The notes under the pieces: model-generated | Databases searched by the model: none | Told to the model about the DNA's origin: nothing | Seen by the model: only the letters and a program-made list of their open reading frames with translations | Position numbers and translations under genes: made by a program | NCBI GenBank assembly: GCA_938009735.1 | Contig: CALLIG010000091.1 | Span: 1-39,547, forward strand | Origin: an uncultured Flavobacteriaceae bacterium | GTDB taxonomy: Bacteria; Bacteroidota; Bacteroidia; Flavobacteriales; Flavobacteriaceae | Direction: 5' to 3' | DNA length: 39,547 bases | In this document: positions 18,870-27,460 of the stretch, piece by piece | How the letters are laid out: every line of letters begins with the position of its first letter | Position numbering within the stretch: position 1 is the stretch's first letter

Positions 18870-21314
18870 ATGAAAGTCTTAAAATTCGGAGGCACTTCTG
18901 TTGCCAACGCTACTAATATTACACTTGTAAAAGAAATCGTATCAAACGAAAGTTCCAATAAAACCATAGTTGTTGTTTCTGCTTTCGGTGGCATAACCGA
19001 TGTTCTGTTACAAACGGCGCAATTGGCGTCTAATCAAGATTCTGAATACAAGACTTCTTTGTCAGGTATTGAAAATAGGCACCTAGCAACAATCAAAGAA
19101 CTAATACCAATAAAAGCTCAAAGTAAAGTTTTAAGCAAAGTAAAGAGTGATTTAAATGCTCTGGAGACTTTACTGGAAGGTGCTTTTTTAATTGGAGAGA
19201 TCACGCCTCAGTTATCTGATAAAATTGTGAGCTATGGTGAAATGCTATCTTCTTATATTATCTGCGAATATTTTAAAGAACAAGGTTTAGATGCGATTCA
19301 AACAAACAGCAGAGATCTTATTAAAACTAATGATATCAACGGAAAGGCCGCAGTAAATTTTGAAACTACTTATAGCAATTGCGCGAAATATGTGAATTCG
19401 ACGTCAAATAAAATTATAGTCGCCCCAGGTTTTATTGCTTCTTCGGCCAACGGAAATCCAACAACACTAGGTCGTGGCGGATCAGATTATACAGCAGCTA
19501 TTTTTGCTGCTGCAATTGATGCACAGGTATTAGAAATTTGGACAGATGTTAGCGGTATGTATACTGCAAATCCTAAATTGGTAAAGCAAGCAAAAGCGAT
19601 TCCGCATATATCTTATGAAGAAGCAATGGAGCTTTCTCATTTTGGTGCTAAAGTTTTATATCCCCCAACTATACAACCAGTTCTTGCAAAAGGCATATCG
19701 ATAGTTATTAAGAATACTTTTAAACCTGAAGATGCTGGAACTTTAATTACTAAAAATAAAAATACTAAAGGCAAGACTGTTCGTGGTATCAGTCATATAG
19801 AAAACATTTCTCTTTTATCTTTAGAAGGGCCAGGAATGGTTGGCATACCTGGTATTTCAAAACGTTTCTTTGAAGTACTTTCACAATCAGAAATAAGCGT
19901 AGTTCTTATAACACAGGCCTCTTCAGAGCATTCAATATGTGTAGGTATTTCAGCAGATGATATTCATAAAGCAGTTATTATCGTTAATTCGGCTTTTGAA
20001 TATGAAATCGAAAGAGGGAAAATAAAACCCGTTATCGCTGAGAAAGATTTGGCAATTATCGCTCTTGTTGGTGACAATATGAAAAGTCATCAAGGCCTAA
20101 GCGGTAAAATGTTTAGTACGCTCGGCAAGAATAATGTTAATATTAGAGTCATTGCCCAAGGGGCCTCAGAACGTAATATTTCAGCCGTAATTAAGGCGGA
20201 AGATGTTAAGAAAGCTTTGAATGCATTACATGAGCAATTTTTCGAGGAGAATATCAAACAACTCAATCTATTTGTAATGGGTGTTGGAAATGTTGGTGCT
20301 AAGTTCTTAAATCAAATTGCTCAACAGAAGAAATACCTTAAAGAAAACTTGAAACTTAATATAAGAGTTGTTGGTTTATCAAACTCCCGAACCATGGTTT
20401 TTGATGAAGATGGAATTTCTCTAAAAAATTGGGAAGCTAATTTAGCTTCTGGCGAGAAAGCAAACAAAGAGCAGTTTTTTGAAAAAGTAAATCAACTTAA
20501 TTTCCGTAATAGCATCTTCGTTGACAATACAGCAAGTATGGAGGTTTCTGAAAGTTATAACGCTTATCTTAAGAATAGTATTTCTGTTGTTACTTGTAAT
20601 AAAATTGCTTGTTCTTCGAATTATTCAAATTATATAGAATTAAAAGAATTAGCGCGAACTTATAATGCTCCTTTTCTCTTTGAAACAAATGTAGGAGCTG
20701 GTTTACCGATAATAGACACTTTAAAACATCTGATTACTTCAGGAGATAAAATTTTAAAAATCCAAGCTGTTTTATCTGGCAGCTTGAACTTTGTATTCAA
20801 TAATTTTAATGACCAAACCACATTTCATGATGTGGTAAAACAGGCACAAGAAGAAGGCTATACTGAGCCAGACCCAAAAATAGATTTAAGCGGTGTTGAC
20901 GTTATGCGGAAGATTTTGATTCTCGCACGTGAAAGCGGAAACCAATTGGAAATTGAAGATATTCAAAATCAATCTTTCCTTCCACAAGAAAGTTTAGACA
21001 CCGATAATAATGAAGATTTCTTTGCTTCATTAGTTAAAAATGAAACCAGCTTTCAAAAACTATATACTGATGCAGTAAATGCGGAAAGCAAATTGAAATA
21101 TGTAGCGCAGTTCGAAGATGGGAATGCTAGTGTCGGTCTACAACAAATACCGAAAGGACATGATTTTTACAATCTTGAAGGAAGTGACAATATTGTTTTG
21201 TTCTTTACCGAGAGATACCCTAACCAACCTTTGATCATAAAAGGTGCAGGTGCAGGTGCTGATGTAACAGCTTCAGGTATATTCGCAGATATTATTCGAA
21301 TCGGAAATTTCTAA
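18870..21314 (+). CDS. thrA: Bifunctional aspartate kinase / homoserine dehydrogenase
   Basis: Catalyses the first and third steps from aspartate to threonine and methionine. The 814 residues comprise an N-terminal aspartokinase (KFGGTSVAN at the start, GRGGSDYTAAI near residue 204, about 1-290), two ACT regulatory segments (about 300-455), and a C-terminal homoserine dehydrogenase with the nucleotide-binding GVGNVGAKFLNQI near 470-483 and the FETNVGAGLPIIDTLK region near 600-620. Length matches enterobacterial ThrA. ACT domains imply feedback by threonine, and the Thr leader upstream adds a second layer. It is the first gene of thrABC, two bases from thrB. Confidence 0.97.
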   Translation: MKVLKFGGTSVANATNITLVKEIVSNESSNKTIVVVSAFGGITDVLLQTAQLASNQDSEYKTSLSGIENRHLATIKELIPIKAQSKVLSKVKSDLNALETLLEGAFLIGEITPQLSDKIVSYGEMLSSYIICEYFKEQGLDAIQTNSRDLIKTNDINGKAAVNFETTYSNCAKYVNSTSNKIIVAPGFIASSANGNPTTLGRGGSDYTAAIFAAAIDAQVLEIWTDVSGMYTANPKLVKQAKAIPHISYEEAMELSHFGAKVLYPPTIQPVLAKGISIVIKNTFKPEDAGTLITKNKNTKGKTVRGISHIENISLLSLEGPGMVGIPGISKRFFEVLSQSEISVVLITQASSEHSICVGISADDIHKAVIIVNSAFEYEIERGKIKPVIAEKDLAIIALVGDNMKSHQGLSGKMFSTLGKNNVNIRVIAQGASERNISAVIKAEDVKKALNALHEQFFEENIKQLNLFVMGVGNVGAKFLNQIAQQKKYLKENLKLNIRVVGLSNSRTMVFDEDGISLKNWEANLASGEKANKEQFFEKVNQLNFRNSIFVDNTASMEVSESYNAYLKNSISVVTCNKIACSSNYSNYIELKELARTYNAPFLFETNVGAGLPIIDTLKHLITSGDKILKIQAVLSGSLNFVFNNFNDQTTFHDVVKQAQEEGYTEPDPKIDLSGVDVMRKILILARESGNQLEIEDIQNQSFLPQESLDTDNNEDFFASLVKNETSFQKLYTDAVNAESKLKYVAQFEDGNASVGLQQIPKGHDFYNLEGSDNIVLFFTERYPNQPLIIKGAGAGADVTASGIFADIIRIGNF

Positions 21315-21316
21315 AC

Positions 21317-22237
21317 ATGGAAACAATCAAAGTCTTTTGCCCTGCAACTATAGCGAACATATCCTGCGGATTTGATGTTCTCGGGGTTGCTTTAGATTCC
21401 GTAGGTGATGAAATGGTGGTTCAAAAAACCTCGGTAAAAGGTATTCGAATTAGCAAACTCGAAGGCCAAGATCTACCCATGGAAACCTTGCAAAATGTTG
21501 CTGGTGTAGCCGGATTAGCATTATTAGAAGCAAGTGACTATCAAGGTGGTTTCGAAATTGAAATCTATAAAAAAATAAAAGCAGGTAGCGGAATTGGAAG
21601 TAGCGCAGCAAGTTCTACAGGTGCTGTCTGGGCTATGAATGAATTATTAGGAAAGCCTTTTTCTACATTAGAATTAGTAAAATTTTCTATGGAAGGTGAA
21701 CGCCTAGCAAGTGGCGTAGCGCACGCTGATAATGTTGCTCCTGCCCTATTTGGTGGTTTCACATTGGTTCGCAGCTATGATCCTTTAGATGTAGTAACCA
21801 TTCCGAGTCCGAATGAATTGTTTGCAACCGTAATTCATCCACAGATCGAAGTTAAAACCTCAGATTCTAGAAAAGTACTAAAAAACAACATCTCTTTGGC
21901 CGATGGAATTAAGCAATGGGGAAATGTTGGCGGCCTAGTTGCCGGGCTCTTCAAAGACGATTACGATTTAATAGGTCGCTCATTAGAAGATCATATTATT
22001 GAGCCAATTCGATCGATTTTAATTCCGGGTTTTGATGATGTCAAAGCAGCTGCAATAGAGGCTGGCGCTCTTGGATGCGGAATTTCAGGCTCCGGCCCTT
22101 CTATCTTTTCATTTAGCAAAGGTGGAGAAACTGCTCAAAACGTTGGGGAGGCAATGAAGCGTATCTATCAAGATATAGGAATAGACTTTGATATTCACAT
22201 CTCAAAAATTAATTCAGAAGGAATAAAGATGATGTGA
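21317..22237 (+). CDS. thrB: Homoserine kinase
   Basis: GHMP-family kinase making O-phosphohomoserine from homoserine. The 306 residues begin with VFCPATIANISCGFDVLG and contain the ATP-binding KAGSGIGSSAASSTGA loop near 90-105 and a C-terminal GCGISGSGPSIFSF motif near 253-266. The start is 2 bases after the thrA stop, so it is translated in concert. In other flavobacteria thrB is normally followed closely by thrC; here 483 bases containing a four-helix-bundle gene separate them. Confidence 0.97.
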   Translation: METIKVFCPATIANISCGFDVLGVALDSVGDEMVVQKTSVKGIRISKLEGQDLPMETLQNVAGVAGLALLEASDYQGGFEIEIYKKIKAGSGIGSSAASSTGAVWAMNELLGKPFSTLELVKFSMEGERLASGVAHADNVAPALFGGFTLVRSYDPLDVVTIPSPNELFATVIHPQIEVKTSDSRKVLKNNISLADGIKQWGNVGGLVAGLFKDDYDLIGRSLEDHIIEPIRSILIPGFDDVKAAAIEAGALGCGISGSGPSIFSFSKGGETAQNVGEAMKRIYQDIGIDFDIHISKINSEGIKMM

Positions 22238-22244
22238 AATTGGA

Positions 22245-22710
22245 CAGAAGACTGATGACGGAAGATGGAAGATGGATTGTTTGAATAATGTTACTAAAAC
22301 ATTAAAATTATGAACAAGTTTAAATTTGAAAAACTCCTTATTTGGCAAAAAGCAATGGACTTTGGTGAAATCATTAACCAATTAGCATTGGGTTTTCCAG
22401 ACAGGGAAAAATTCAATTTAGCGTCACAAATTAGTAGAGCATCAGATTCTATAGCATTGAATATTTCAGAAGGTTCAATCGGGCAATCAAATCCGGAACA
22501 GAAAAAATTCATAGGATACTCAATTCGATCGTTAGCAGAAGTTATAACTTGCCTATTTAAAGCCAAAAGAAGAAATTATATCAAGGAAGAGAAATTTACC
22601 GAACTATACAATGAAGCATACCATCTTATGAACATGATGAGTGCTTTTAGAAAAAACATAAAATAAAAACCTGGAATTCATCGGTCATCCGTCATCCATC
22701 ACCCGTCAAA
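22245..22710. mobile_element. Candidate four-helix-bundle cassette between thrB and thrC
   Basis: The left flank (22245-22279) is a purine-rich run of degenerate units (GATGACGGAAGATGGAAGAT); the right flank (22680-22708) is its pyrimidine-rich counterpart (TCATCCGTCATCCATCACCC). GATGACGGA at 22254-22262 is the exact reverse complement of TCCGTCATC at 22688-22696, so the flanks form a short imperfect inverted repeat around a single gene. The insert splits an otherwise contiguous operon. No transposase is present, so if mobile it would be non-autonomous. The boundaries given are approximate. Confidence 0.5.
22310..22666 (+). CDS. Four-helix-bundle protein (23S rRNA intervening-sequence protein family)
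   Basis: A 118-residue, all-helical protein. The family pattern is clear: FEKLLIWQKAMDFGE at the start, FPDREKFNLASQISRASDSI in the second helix, NISEGS, then YSIRSLAEVITCLFKAKR. Relatives are encoded in intervening sequences of bacterial 23S rRNA and as Avd accessory proteins of diversity-generating retroelements, but most free-standing copies in Bacteroidetes have no known function. There is no reverse transcriptase or variable repeat nearby, so an Avd role is not supported. It lies between thrB and thrC, inside the short inverted-repeat flanks described separately, and is likely carried along on the thr transcript. Confidence 0.9.
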   Translation: MNKFKFEKLLIWQKAMDFGEIINQLALGFPDREKFNLASQISRASDSIALNISEGSIGQSNPEQKKFIGYSIRSLAEVITCLFKAKRRNYIKEEKFTELYNEAYHLMNMMSAFRKNIK

Positions 22711-22720
22711 TTTTACGTTA

Positions 22721-24016
22721 ATGAAATTCTACAGCCTAAATAAACAAGCACCTGAAGTATCTTTTAAAGATGCAGTTATTAAAGGAATTGCACCAGATCG
22801 TGGCTTGTACTTTCCTGAAAGTATCACGCCACTACCCGATTCATTTTTCAAGGGTATTGAAAATCTTTCTAATCAAGAAATCGCATTTAATGCCATTCAT
22901 CAGTTTGTTGGTGATGAGATACCGAATGAGAAACTACGAGAGATTTTAGCAATTGTTTTAGACTTTGATTTCCCTGTTGTTGAAATCGAAGAAAATATTG
23001 CTACTCTAGAATTATTTCACGGCCCTACTATGGCTTTTAAAGATGTAGGCGCTCGTTTTATGGCCAATTGCTTAGGGTATTTCTCTGAAAACACTACAAA
23101 TGAGGTTACAGTTTTGGTTGCAACCTCTGGAGATACTGGAGGCGCCGTAGCAAACGGATTTTTAGGTGTTGACGGAGTTAAAGTTGTTATTCTATACCCT
23201 AATGGTAAAGTAAGTGATATTCAAGAGCGTCAACTTACCACCTTAGGTCAAAACATTACTGCTTTAGAAGTAGACGGTACTTTTGATGACTGTCAGAAAA
23301 TGGTAAAGACTGCTTTCTTAGATGAAGCACTTTTAAGTAAAATGCAATTGACTTCAGCGAATTCGATAAATGTTGCGCGATGGTTACCACAGTTATTTTA
23401 TTTCTTATTCGCCTACAAACAAGCTAAATCGCAAGGAAAAGAAATCGTTTTCTCTATTCCTAGTGGTAATTTTGGTAATGTTTGTGCTGGTATGGTAGCT
23501 CAGAAACTTGGAATGCCTGTAAAGCATTTCATTGCAGCTACGAATGTAAATGATACCGTGCCTGAGTTTATGAATACTGGTGTTTATAATCCTAAACCAT
23601 CTATAGCTACTATTTCAAACGCAATGGATGTTGGTGATCCGAGTAATTTTATTCGCATTCGTCATTTGTTTGATGACAATTTGGAAAAACTAAAACAAAA
23701 CCTTTCTTCTTTTACCTTTTCAGATGAGGAAACTAAAGAAGCAATGAAATCGATTTACAGAGATTCTAAATACGTCGCAGACCCACATGGCGCAATTGGA
23801 TACTTAGGATTGAAAAAACATCAAATATCTAATCCTGACACCTACGGCATCTTTTTAGAAACGGCACATCCTGTGAAATTTTTAGATGTCGTTGAAGAAA
23901 CCATTCCAGAGACTATTTCGATTCCTGAACAGATTAAAAAAGTGATGGATAAAGAGAAGAAATCCATACCAACTAAAAGCTATGACGATTTAAAAGCGTT
24001 TTTATTGCATCGATAA
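22721..24016 (+). CDS. thrC: Threonine synthase
   Basis: PLP enzyme converting O-phosphohomoserine to threonine, the last step of the pathway. The 431 residues include the PLP lysine in TMAFKDVGARF near residue 102-112, the phosphate-binding VATSGDTGGAVANGF near 131-145 and SIPSGNFGNVCAG near 245-257. It starts MKFYSLNKQAPEVSFKDAV, the usual N-terminus. It follows the four-helix-bundle cassette by 54 bases, which lie in that cassette's right flank. Cotranscription with thrAB depends on read-through of the cassette; I see no terminator in it. Confidence 0.97.
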   Translation: MKFYSLNKQAPEVSFKDAVIKGIAPDRGLYFPESITPLPDSFFKGIENLSNQEIAFNAIHQFVGDEIPNEKLREILAIVLDFDFPVVEIEENIATLELFHGPTMAFKDVGARFMANCLGYFSENTTNEVTVLVATSGDTGGAVANGFLGVDGVKVVILYPNGKVSDIQERQLTTLGQNITALEVDGTFDDCQKMVKTAFLDEALLSKMQLTSANSINVARWLPQLFYFLFAYKQAKSQGKEIVFSIPSGNFGNVCAGMVAQKLGMPVKHFIAATNVNDTVPEFMNTGVYNPKPSIATISNAMDVGDPSNFIRIRHLFDDNLEKLKQNLSSFTFSDEETKEAMKSIYRDSKYVADPHGAIGYLGLKKHQISNPDTYGIFLETAHPVKFLDVVEETIPETISIPEQIKKVMDKEKKSIPTKSYDDLKAFLLHR

Positions 24017-24105
24017 TTCTCTAAATAAAATAGTTTAGAAAACAATCAGTTCTCTTTTTTGGTCCTGTAATTATTCAATAGCTTTGCTATATAAACAATA
24101 GCAAA

Positions 24106-25194
24106 ATGAAAAACACCGCTTTAAGTGCAACCCATGAAGCTTTAGGTGCCAAAATGGTTCCTTTCGCAGGATACAATATGCCAGTTTCTTATGAAGGCGT
24201 GAATGCAGAACATGAAACAATACGAAAAGGTGTTGGTGTTTTTGATGTTTCCCATATGGGAGAGTTCTTAATTGGAGGTCCTAATGCTTTGTCCCTAATT
24301 CAGAAAGTCACTTCTAACGACGCTAGTAAATTAACTGTCGGAAAAGCGCAGTATAGCTGCTTACCTAATGAAACAGGTGGTATTGTTGATGACCTGATCG
24401 TTTATAAAATCAAAGAAGAACAGTATCTTTTGGTTGTAAATGCTTCTAATATAGAGAAGGACTGGAATCATATTTCGAAATACAATGATGAATTCAACGC
24501 TGATATGCGCGATATTTCAGAAGGATATTCTCTTTTAGCTATACAAGGCCCTAAAGCAGTTGAAGCGATGCAAAGTTTGACTTCTGTGGATTTGGCTGCA
24601 ATAAAATTCTATCATTTTGAGGTTGCCGATTTTGCAGGCATTGATAATGTTATTATTTCTGCAACTGGATATACCGGTTCTGGCGGATTTGAAATCTATT
24701 GTAAAAACGAAGAAGTAAATCAAGTTTGGGATAAAGTCTTTGAAGCCGGAGCAGATTTCGGCATCAAACCAGTTGGATTAGCCGCCAGAGATACTTTACG
24801 CTTAGAAATGGGGTATTGTTTATATGGAAACGATATTAGCGATACAACCTCTCCTTTTGAAGCTGGCTTAGGATGGATAACAAAGTTTACGAAAGATTTT
24901 GTGAATTCAGAAGCCTTATCTACGATCAAAGCTCATGGTCCTGAACGAAAACTAATCGCTTTTGAATTAGACGAACGCGGAATTCCAAGACATGATTATG
25001 ATATTGTAGATTCACAAGGAAAGAAAATCGGCATCGTAACTTCGGGTACCATGTCTCCCTCAATGGGTAAAGGTATTGGTCTTGGTTATGTACCAACAAT
25101 TTTTTCTACAGTAGGAAGTAAAATTTTGATTCAGATTCGTAAAAATGCTGTGCCAGCGACCGTTGTCAAGCTCCCTTTTTACAAAACCCAATGA
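24106..25194 (+). CDS. gcvT: Aminomethyltransferase, glycine cleavage system T protein
   Basis: Moves the methylene group from the aminomethyl-lipoyl H protein to tetrahydrofolate, releasing ammonia. At 362 residues it has normal length, with N-terminal MVPFAGYNMPVSYEGV, DVSHMGEF near residue 48-55 and GYTGSGGFEIYC in the folate-binding core. It lies 89 bases after thrC, so is probably a separate unit, and overlaps the glutaminase gene by 4 bases (ATGA). The gcvH and gcvP genes are not in the window. No glycine riboswitch is recognisable upstream. Confidence 0.95.
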   Translation: MKNTALSATHEALGAKMVPFAGYNMPVSYEGVNAEHETIRKGVGVFDVSHMGEFLIGGPNALSLIQKVTSNDASKLTVGKAQYSCLPNETGGIVDDLIVYKIKEEQYLLVVNASNIEKDWNHISKYNDEFNADMRDISEGYSLLAIQGPKAVEAMQSLTSVDLAAIKFYHFEVADFAGIDNVIISATGYTGSGGFEIYCKNEEVNQVWDKVFEAGADFGIKPVGLAARDTLRLEMGYCLYGNDISDTTSPFEAGLGWITKFTKDFVNSEALSTIKAHGPERKLIAFELDERGIPRHDYDIVDSQGKKIGIVTSGTMSPSMGKGIGLGYVPTIFSTVGSKILIQIRKNAVPATVVKLPFYKTQ

Positions 25195-26105
25195 TAGATT
25201 ACCAAAAAATTATTGATGGTATACACGTTACTTGTTCTCAGGCTTCAGAACGAGGAAAAGTAGCTGCATACATTCCTGAATTGGCTAAGGTAGATGCACA
25301 AAAATTTGGAATATTCTTAGTAGATCATAACAAAAAAGGATACTCCTCGGGTGATTGGTCAGAACGATTTTCTATACAAAGTATCTCTAAGGTACTTAGT
25401 CTAACAAAGGCAATTAATATAATTGGACCCGCAATATGGGAACGGATTAATGTGGAACCATCGGGAGACCCCTTCAACCATTTATCATTGCTTGAAGCTG
25501 AAAACGGAATTCCTAGAAATCCATTAATAAATCCTGGTGCAATTGTAGTCGCTGATATTTTAGTAACTCATCTTAAAAACCCGAAAGAAGATTTTTTAGC
25601 ATTTGTTAGAGAATTAGTAGACGATCAAAGTATTGACTTTGATAAAAGTGTCGCTCAATCGGAAAAAACAACTGGCTATAGAAATTATGCAACTGCTAAT
25701 CTTTTAAAGTCATACGGCAATTTAGAAAATGATGTAGAAACAGTTCTTGATTTTTACTTTCATCAATGTTCTATTGCAATGAACTGTGAACAACTTACTC
25801 AAGCTTTTTACATTTTTATGAATCGCGGAAAATGCCAAAGAGATAATACCTTCTTGACCTTAACTCAGGTTAAAAGAATAAATGCTTTGATGCTAACTTG
25901 TGGCTTTTATGATGAAGCTGGTGAATTTGCTTTTGAAGTTGGACTTCCAGGTAAAAGTGGCGTTGGTGGAGGGATTACTGCCTTGCTACCAAATCAGTTT
26001 TGCGTAGCTACTTGGTCTCCCGGTCTCAATAAAAAAGGAAATTCAAAATTAGGAATGGAAGCTTTGGAACGTCTAACGACTGAAGCTGAACAATCAATAT
26101 TCTAG
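25191..26105 (+). CDS. glsA: Glutaminase A
   Basis: Hydrolyses glutamine to glutamate and ammonia. The 304 residues fit the serine-dependent glutaminase family: the catalytic S-x-x-K in FSIQSISKVLSL near residue 63-70, NPLINPGAIVV near 103-113, and a C-terminal GKSGVGGGITALLP. It starts within the gcvT stop codon (ATGA overlap), implying translational coupling. The link to glycine cleavage is through ammonia or glutamate handling only by inference. Confidence 0.94.
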   Translation: MIDYQKIIDGIHVTCSQASERGKVAAYIPELAKVDAQKFGIFLVDHNKKGYSSGDWSERFSIQSISKVLSLTKAINIIGPAIWERINVEPSGDPFNHLSLLEAENGIPRNPLINPGAIVVADILVTHLKNPKEDFLAFVRELVDDQSIDFDKSVAQSEKTTGYRNYATANLLKSYGNLENDVETVLDFYFHQCSIAMNCEQLTQAFYIFMNRGKCQRDNTFLTLTQVKRINALMLTCGFYDEAGEFAFEVGLPGKSGVGGGITALLPNQFCVATWSPGLNKKGNSKLGMEALERLTTEAEQSIF

Positions 26106-26108
26106 CTT

Positions 26109-26930
26109 TTGGAACGAAAAAAAATACTTATTCTAGGCGGAAGTGGTTTTATCGGAAATGCCATTTATAAGGAGCTCTGCAAATATTTTGACACTTATGG
26201 CACCTATTTTTCTGCCCGAAAATCTTTTGAAAGTAACAAGCAGTTTTTTAAATATGACCTGCAAGAAGATGACATCTTCGATATTCTTGAGAAAGTAAAG
26301 CCCGATTTTATAATATCTGCCTTGCGGGGAAACTTTGCAGCACAAGTTCAGGCGCATCAGCATATCACAGAATACATTTCAAAAATTAATTGCAAGCTCT
26401 ATTTTATTTCTTCTGCAAATGTATTTGATGCCTACAGCAAATATCCATCTTATGAAAATGACAAAACACTCTCAGAAAGTGTTTATGGTCGCTTGAAAAT
26501 TAAGATTGAGAATATGTTACTTCGGCTTCCTAAAAACAAAATGGCCATTTTACGAGTACCTATGGTATTTGGTAATGGGTCACCTAGAATAAAGGAAATT
26601 AAGAAATTTATTCTTGAGAATGAACCCATTGAAGTCTTTCCTAATTTGGTGTTGAATGTAACTAATGACGATAAGCTAACGCAACAAATTCATTATCTAA
26701 TTAATCGAAATAAAAGTGGCGTTTATCATTTGGGTAGTCAAGACCTTGTTCATCACGAAGATTTCACCAAAGAAGTTATTGATCGTATTGGAACTTTTAA
26801 CCCAATTTATAAAAGGGTTTTTACAACTAATGAAGAACGATATTTAGCTGTATTACCAAAGGATAACAGATTACCTAAAAACCTTCAATTTGGTTATCAA
26901 GATATTATAGATCATCATGTTTTAATTTGA
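26109..26930 (+). CDS. NAD-dependent sugar epimerase/reductase-like SDR protein
   Basis: A 273-residue extended SDR, probably RmlD/epimerase-like. The nucleotide-binding GGSGFIGNAIYKEL is at residues 9-22 and the catalytic YxxxK is in VYGRLKIKIENML near 129-141, with FISSANVFD ahead. The start is TTG at 26109, three bases after the glsA stop; the next ATG (26159) would destroy the Rossmann motif, so TTG is required. Substrate is not predictable; dTDP-4-dehydrorhamnose-type reductases are the closest general class. It is downstream of gcvT-glsA in one apparent transcript. Confidence 0.85.
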   Translation: MERKKILILGGSGFIGNAIYKELCKYFDTYGTYFSARKSFESNKQFFKYDLQEDDIFDILEKVKPDFIISALRGNFAAQVQAHQHITEYISKINCKLYFISSANVFDAYSKYPSYENDKTLSESVYGRLKIKIENMLLRLPKNKMAILRVPMVFGNGSPRIKEIKKFILENEPIEVFPNLVLNVTNDDKLTQQIHYLINRNKSGVYHLGSQDLVHHEDFTKEVIDRIGTFNPIYKRVFTTNEERYLAVLPKDNRLPKNLQFGYQDIIDHHVLI

Positions 26931-27004
26931 TTACTTTTAGAATATTAATTTGAAGAAAACTAAAAATTTCCGCCTCATCGGAAATGACAATAAAACTATT
27001 AAAA

Positions 27005-27289
27005 ATGGAAAAATTATCAGACCAGCAAATACATGAATATTTAGGGAAATTAGACGGATGGGAATTTGTTGAAGGTGCTATTGAAACTTCATTTGAGTTT
27101 GACAATTTCAAAGAAGCATTTGCAACCATGACCCGAATCGCCTTTGAATGCGAAGCACAAGACCATCACCCTGATTGGAGTAACGTCTACAAAAATTTAC
27201 ATATTCGTTTGAATACGCATGATGCAGGTGGCGTAACTGAAAAAGATTTCAAGCTAGCCCATACGATTGAAGAGATTATTGAAGGGTAA
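27005..27289 (+). CDS. phhB: 4a-hydroxytetrahydrobiopterin dehydratase (pterin-4a-carbinolamine dehydratase)
   Basis: A small pterin enzyme that dehydrates 4a-hydroxy-tetrahydropterin during aromatic amino-acid hydroxylase turnover. The family pattern is visible: FEFDNFKEAFATMTRIAFECEA... then the active-site HHPDWSNVY and the THDAGGVTEKDFKLA end. The start at 27005 (MEKLSDQQIHEYL) gives 94 residues, in family range; an in-frame upstream ATG at 26984 would add MTIKLLK, which is not family-like. No hydroxylase gene is seen alongside. It sits 74 bases after the SDR gene and just before the heptamer repeat. Confidence 0.92.
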   Translation: MEKLSDQQIHEYLGKLDGWEFVEGAIETSFEFDNFKEAFATMTRIAFECEAQDHHPDWSNVYKNLHIRLNTHDAGGVTEKDFKLAHTIEEIIEG

Positions 27290-27296
27290 AATAAGA

Positions 27297-27366
27297 AGTT
27301 AGCAGTTAGCAGTTAGCAGTTAGCAGTTAGCAGTTAGCAGTTAGCAGTTAGCAGTTAGCAGTTAGC
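27297..27366. repeat. Tandem repeat, ten perfect copies of AGTTAGC
   Basis: Seventy bases (27297-27366) are ten exact copies of the heptamer AGTTAGC, starting 8 bases after the pterin dehydratase stop and 94 bases before the YebC-family gene. There is no ORF in it. Perfect identity of all copies suggests recent slippage, so copy number is likely to vary between strains. Confidence 0.98.
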
Positions 27367-27460
27367 AAAATTGAAAATTTAACGAGGAATAAATTTCTCA
27401 TTTGTGCTTGCGATTGATTTTATTAAATTTGCTTTAGCGCATATAAAATAACAATATACT

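Noticed and set aside
22294-22566. 90-codon minus-strand frame over the four-helix-bundle gene
   Set aside because: The plus-strand frame shows a clear family pattern; the antisense frame has none.
22310-22666. Diversity-generating retroelement accessory (Avd)
   Set aside because: The fold family fits, but no reverse transcriptase, template repeat or variable repeat is present in the window.
24017-24105. Glycine riboswitch before gcvT
   Set aside because: The gap is only 89 bases and no conserved aptamer core was recognised.
27297-27366. CRISPR array
   Set aside because: The units are 7 bases in direct tandem with no spacers, so it is a simple tandem repeat.
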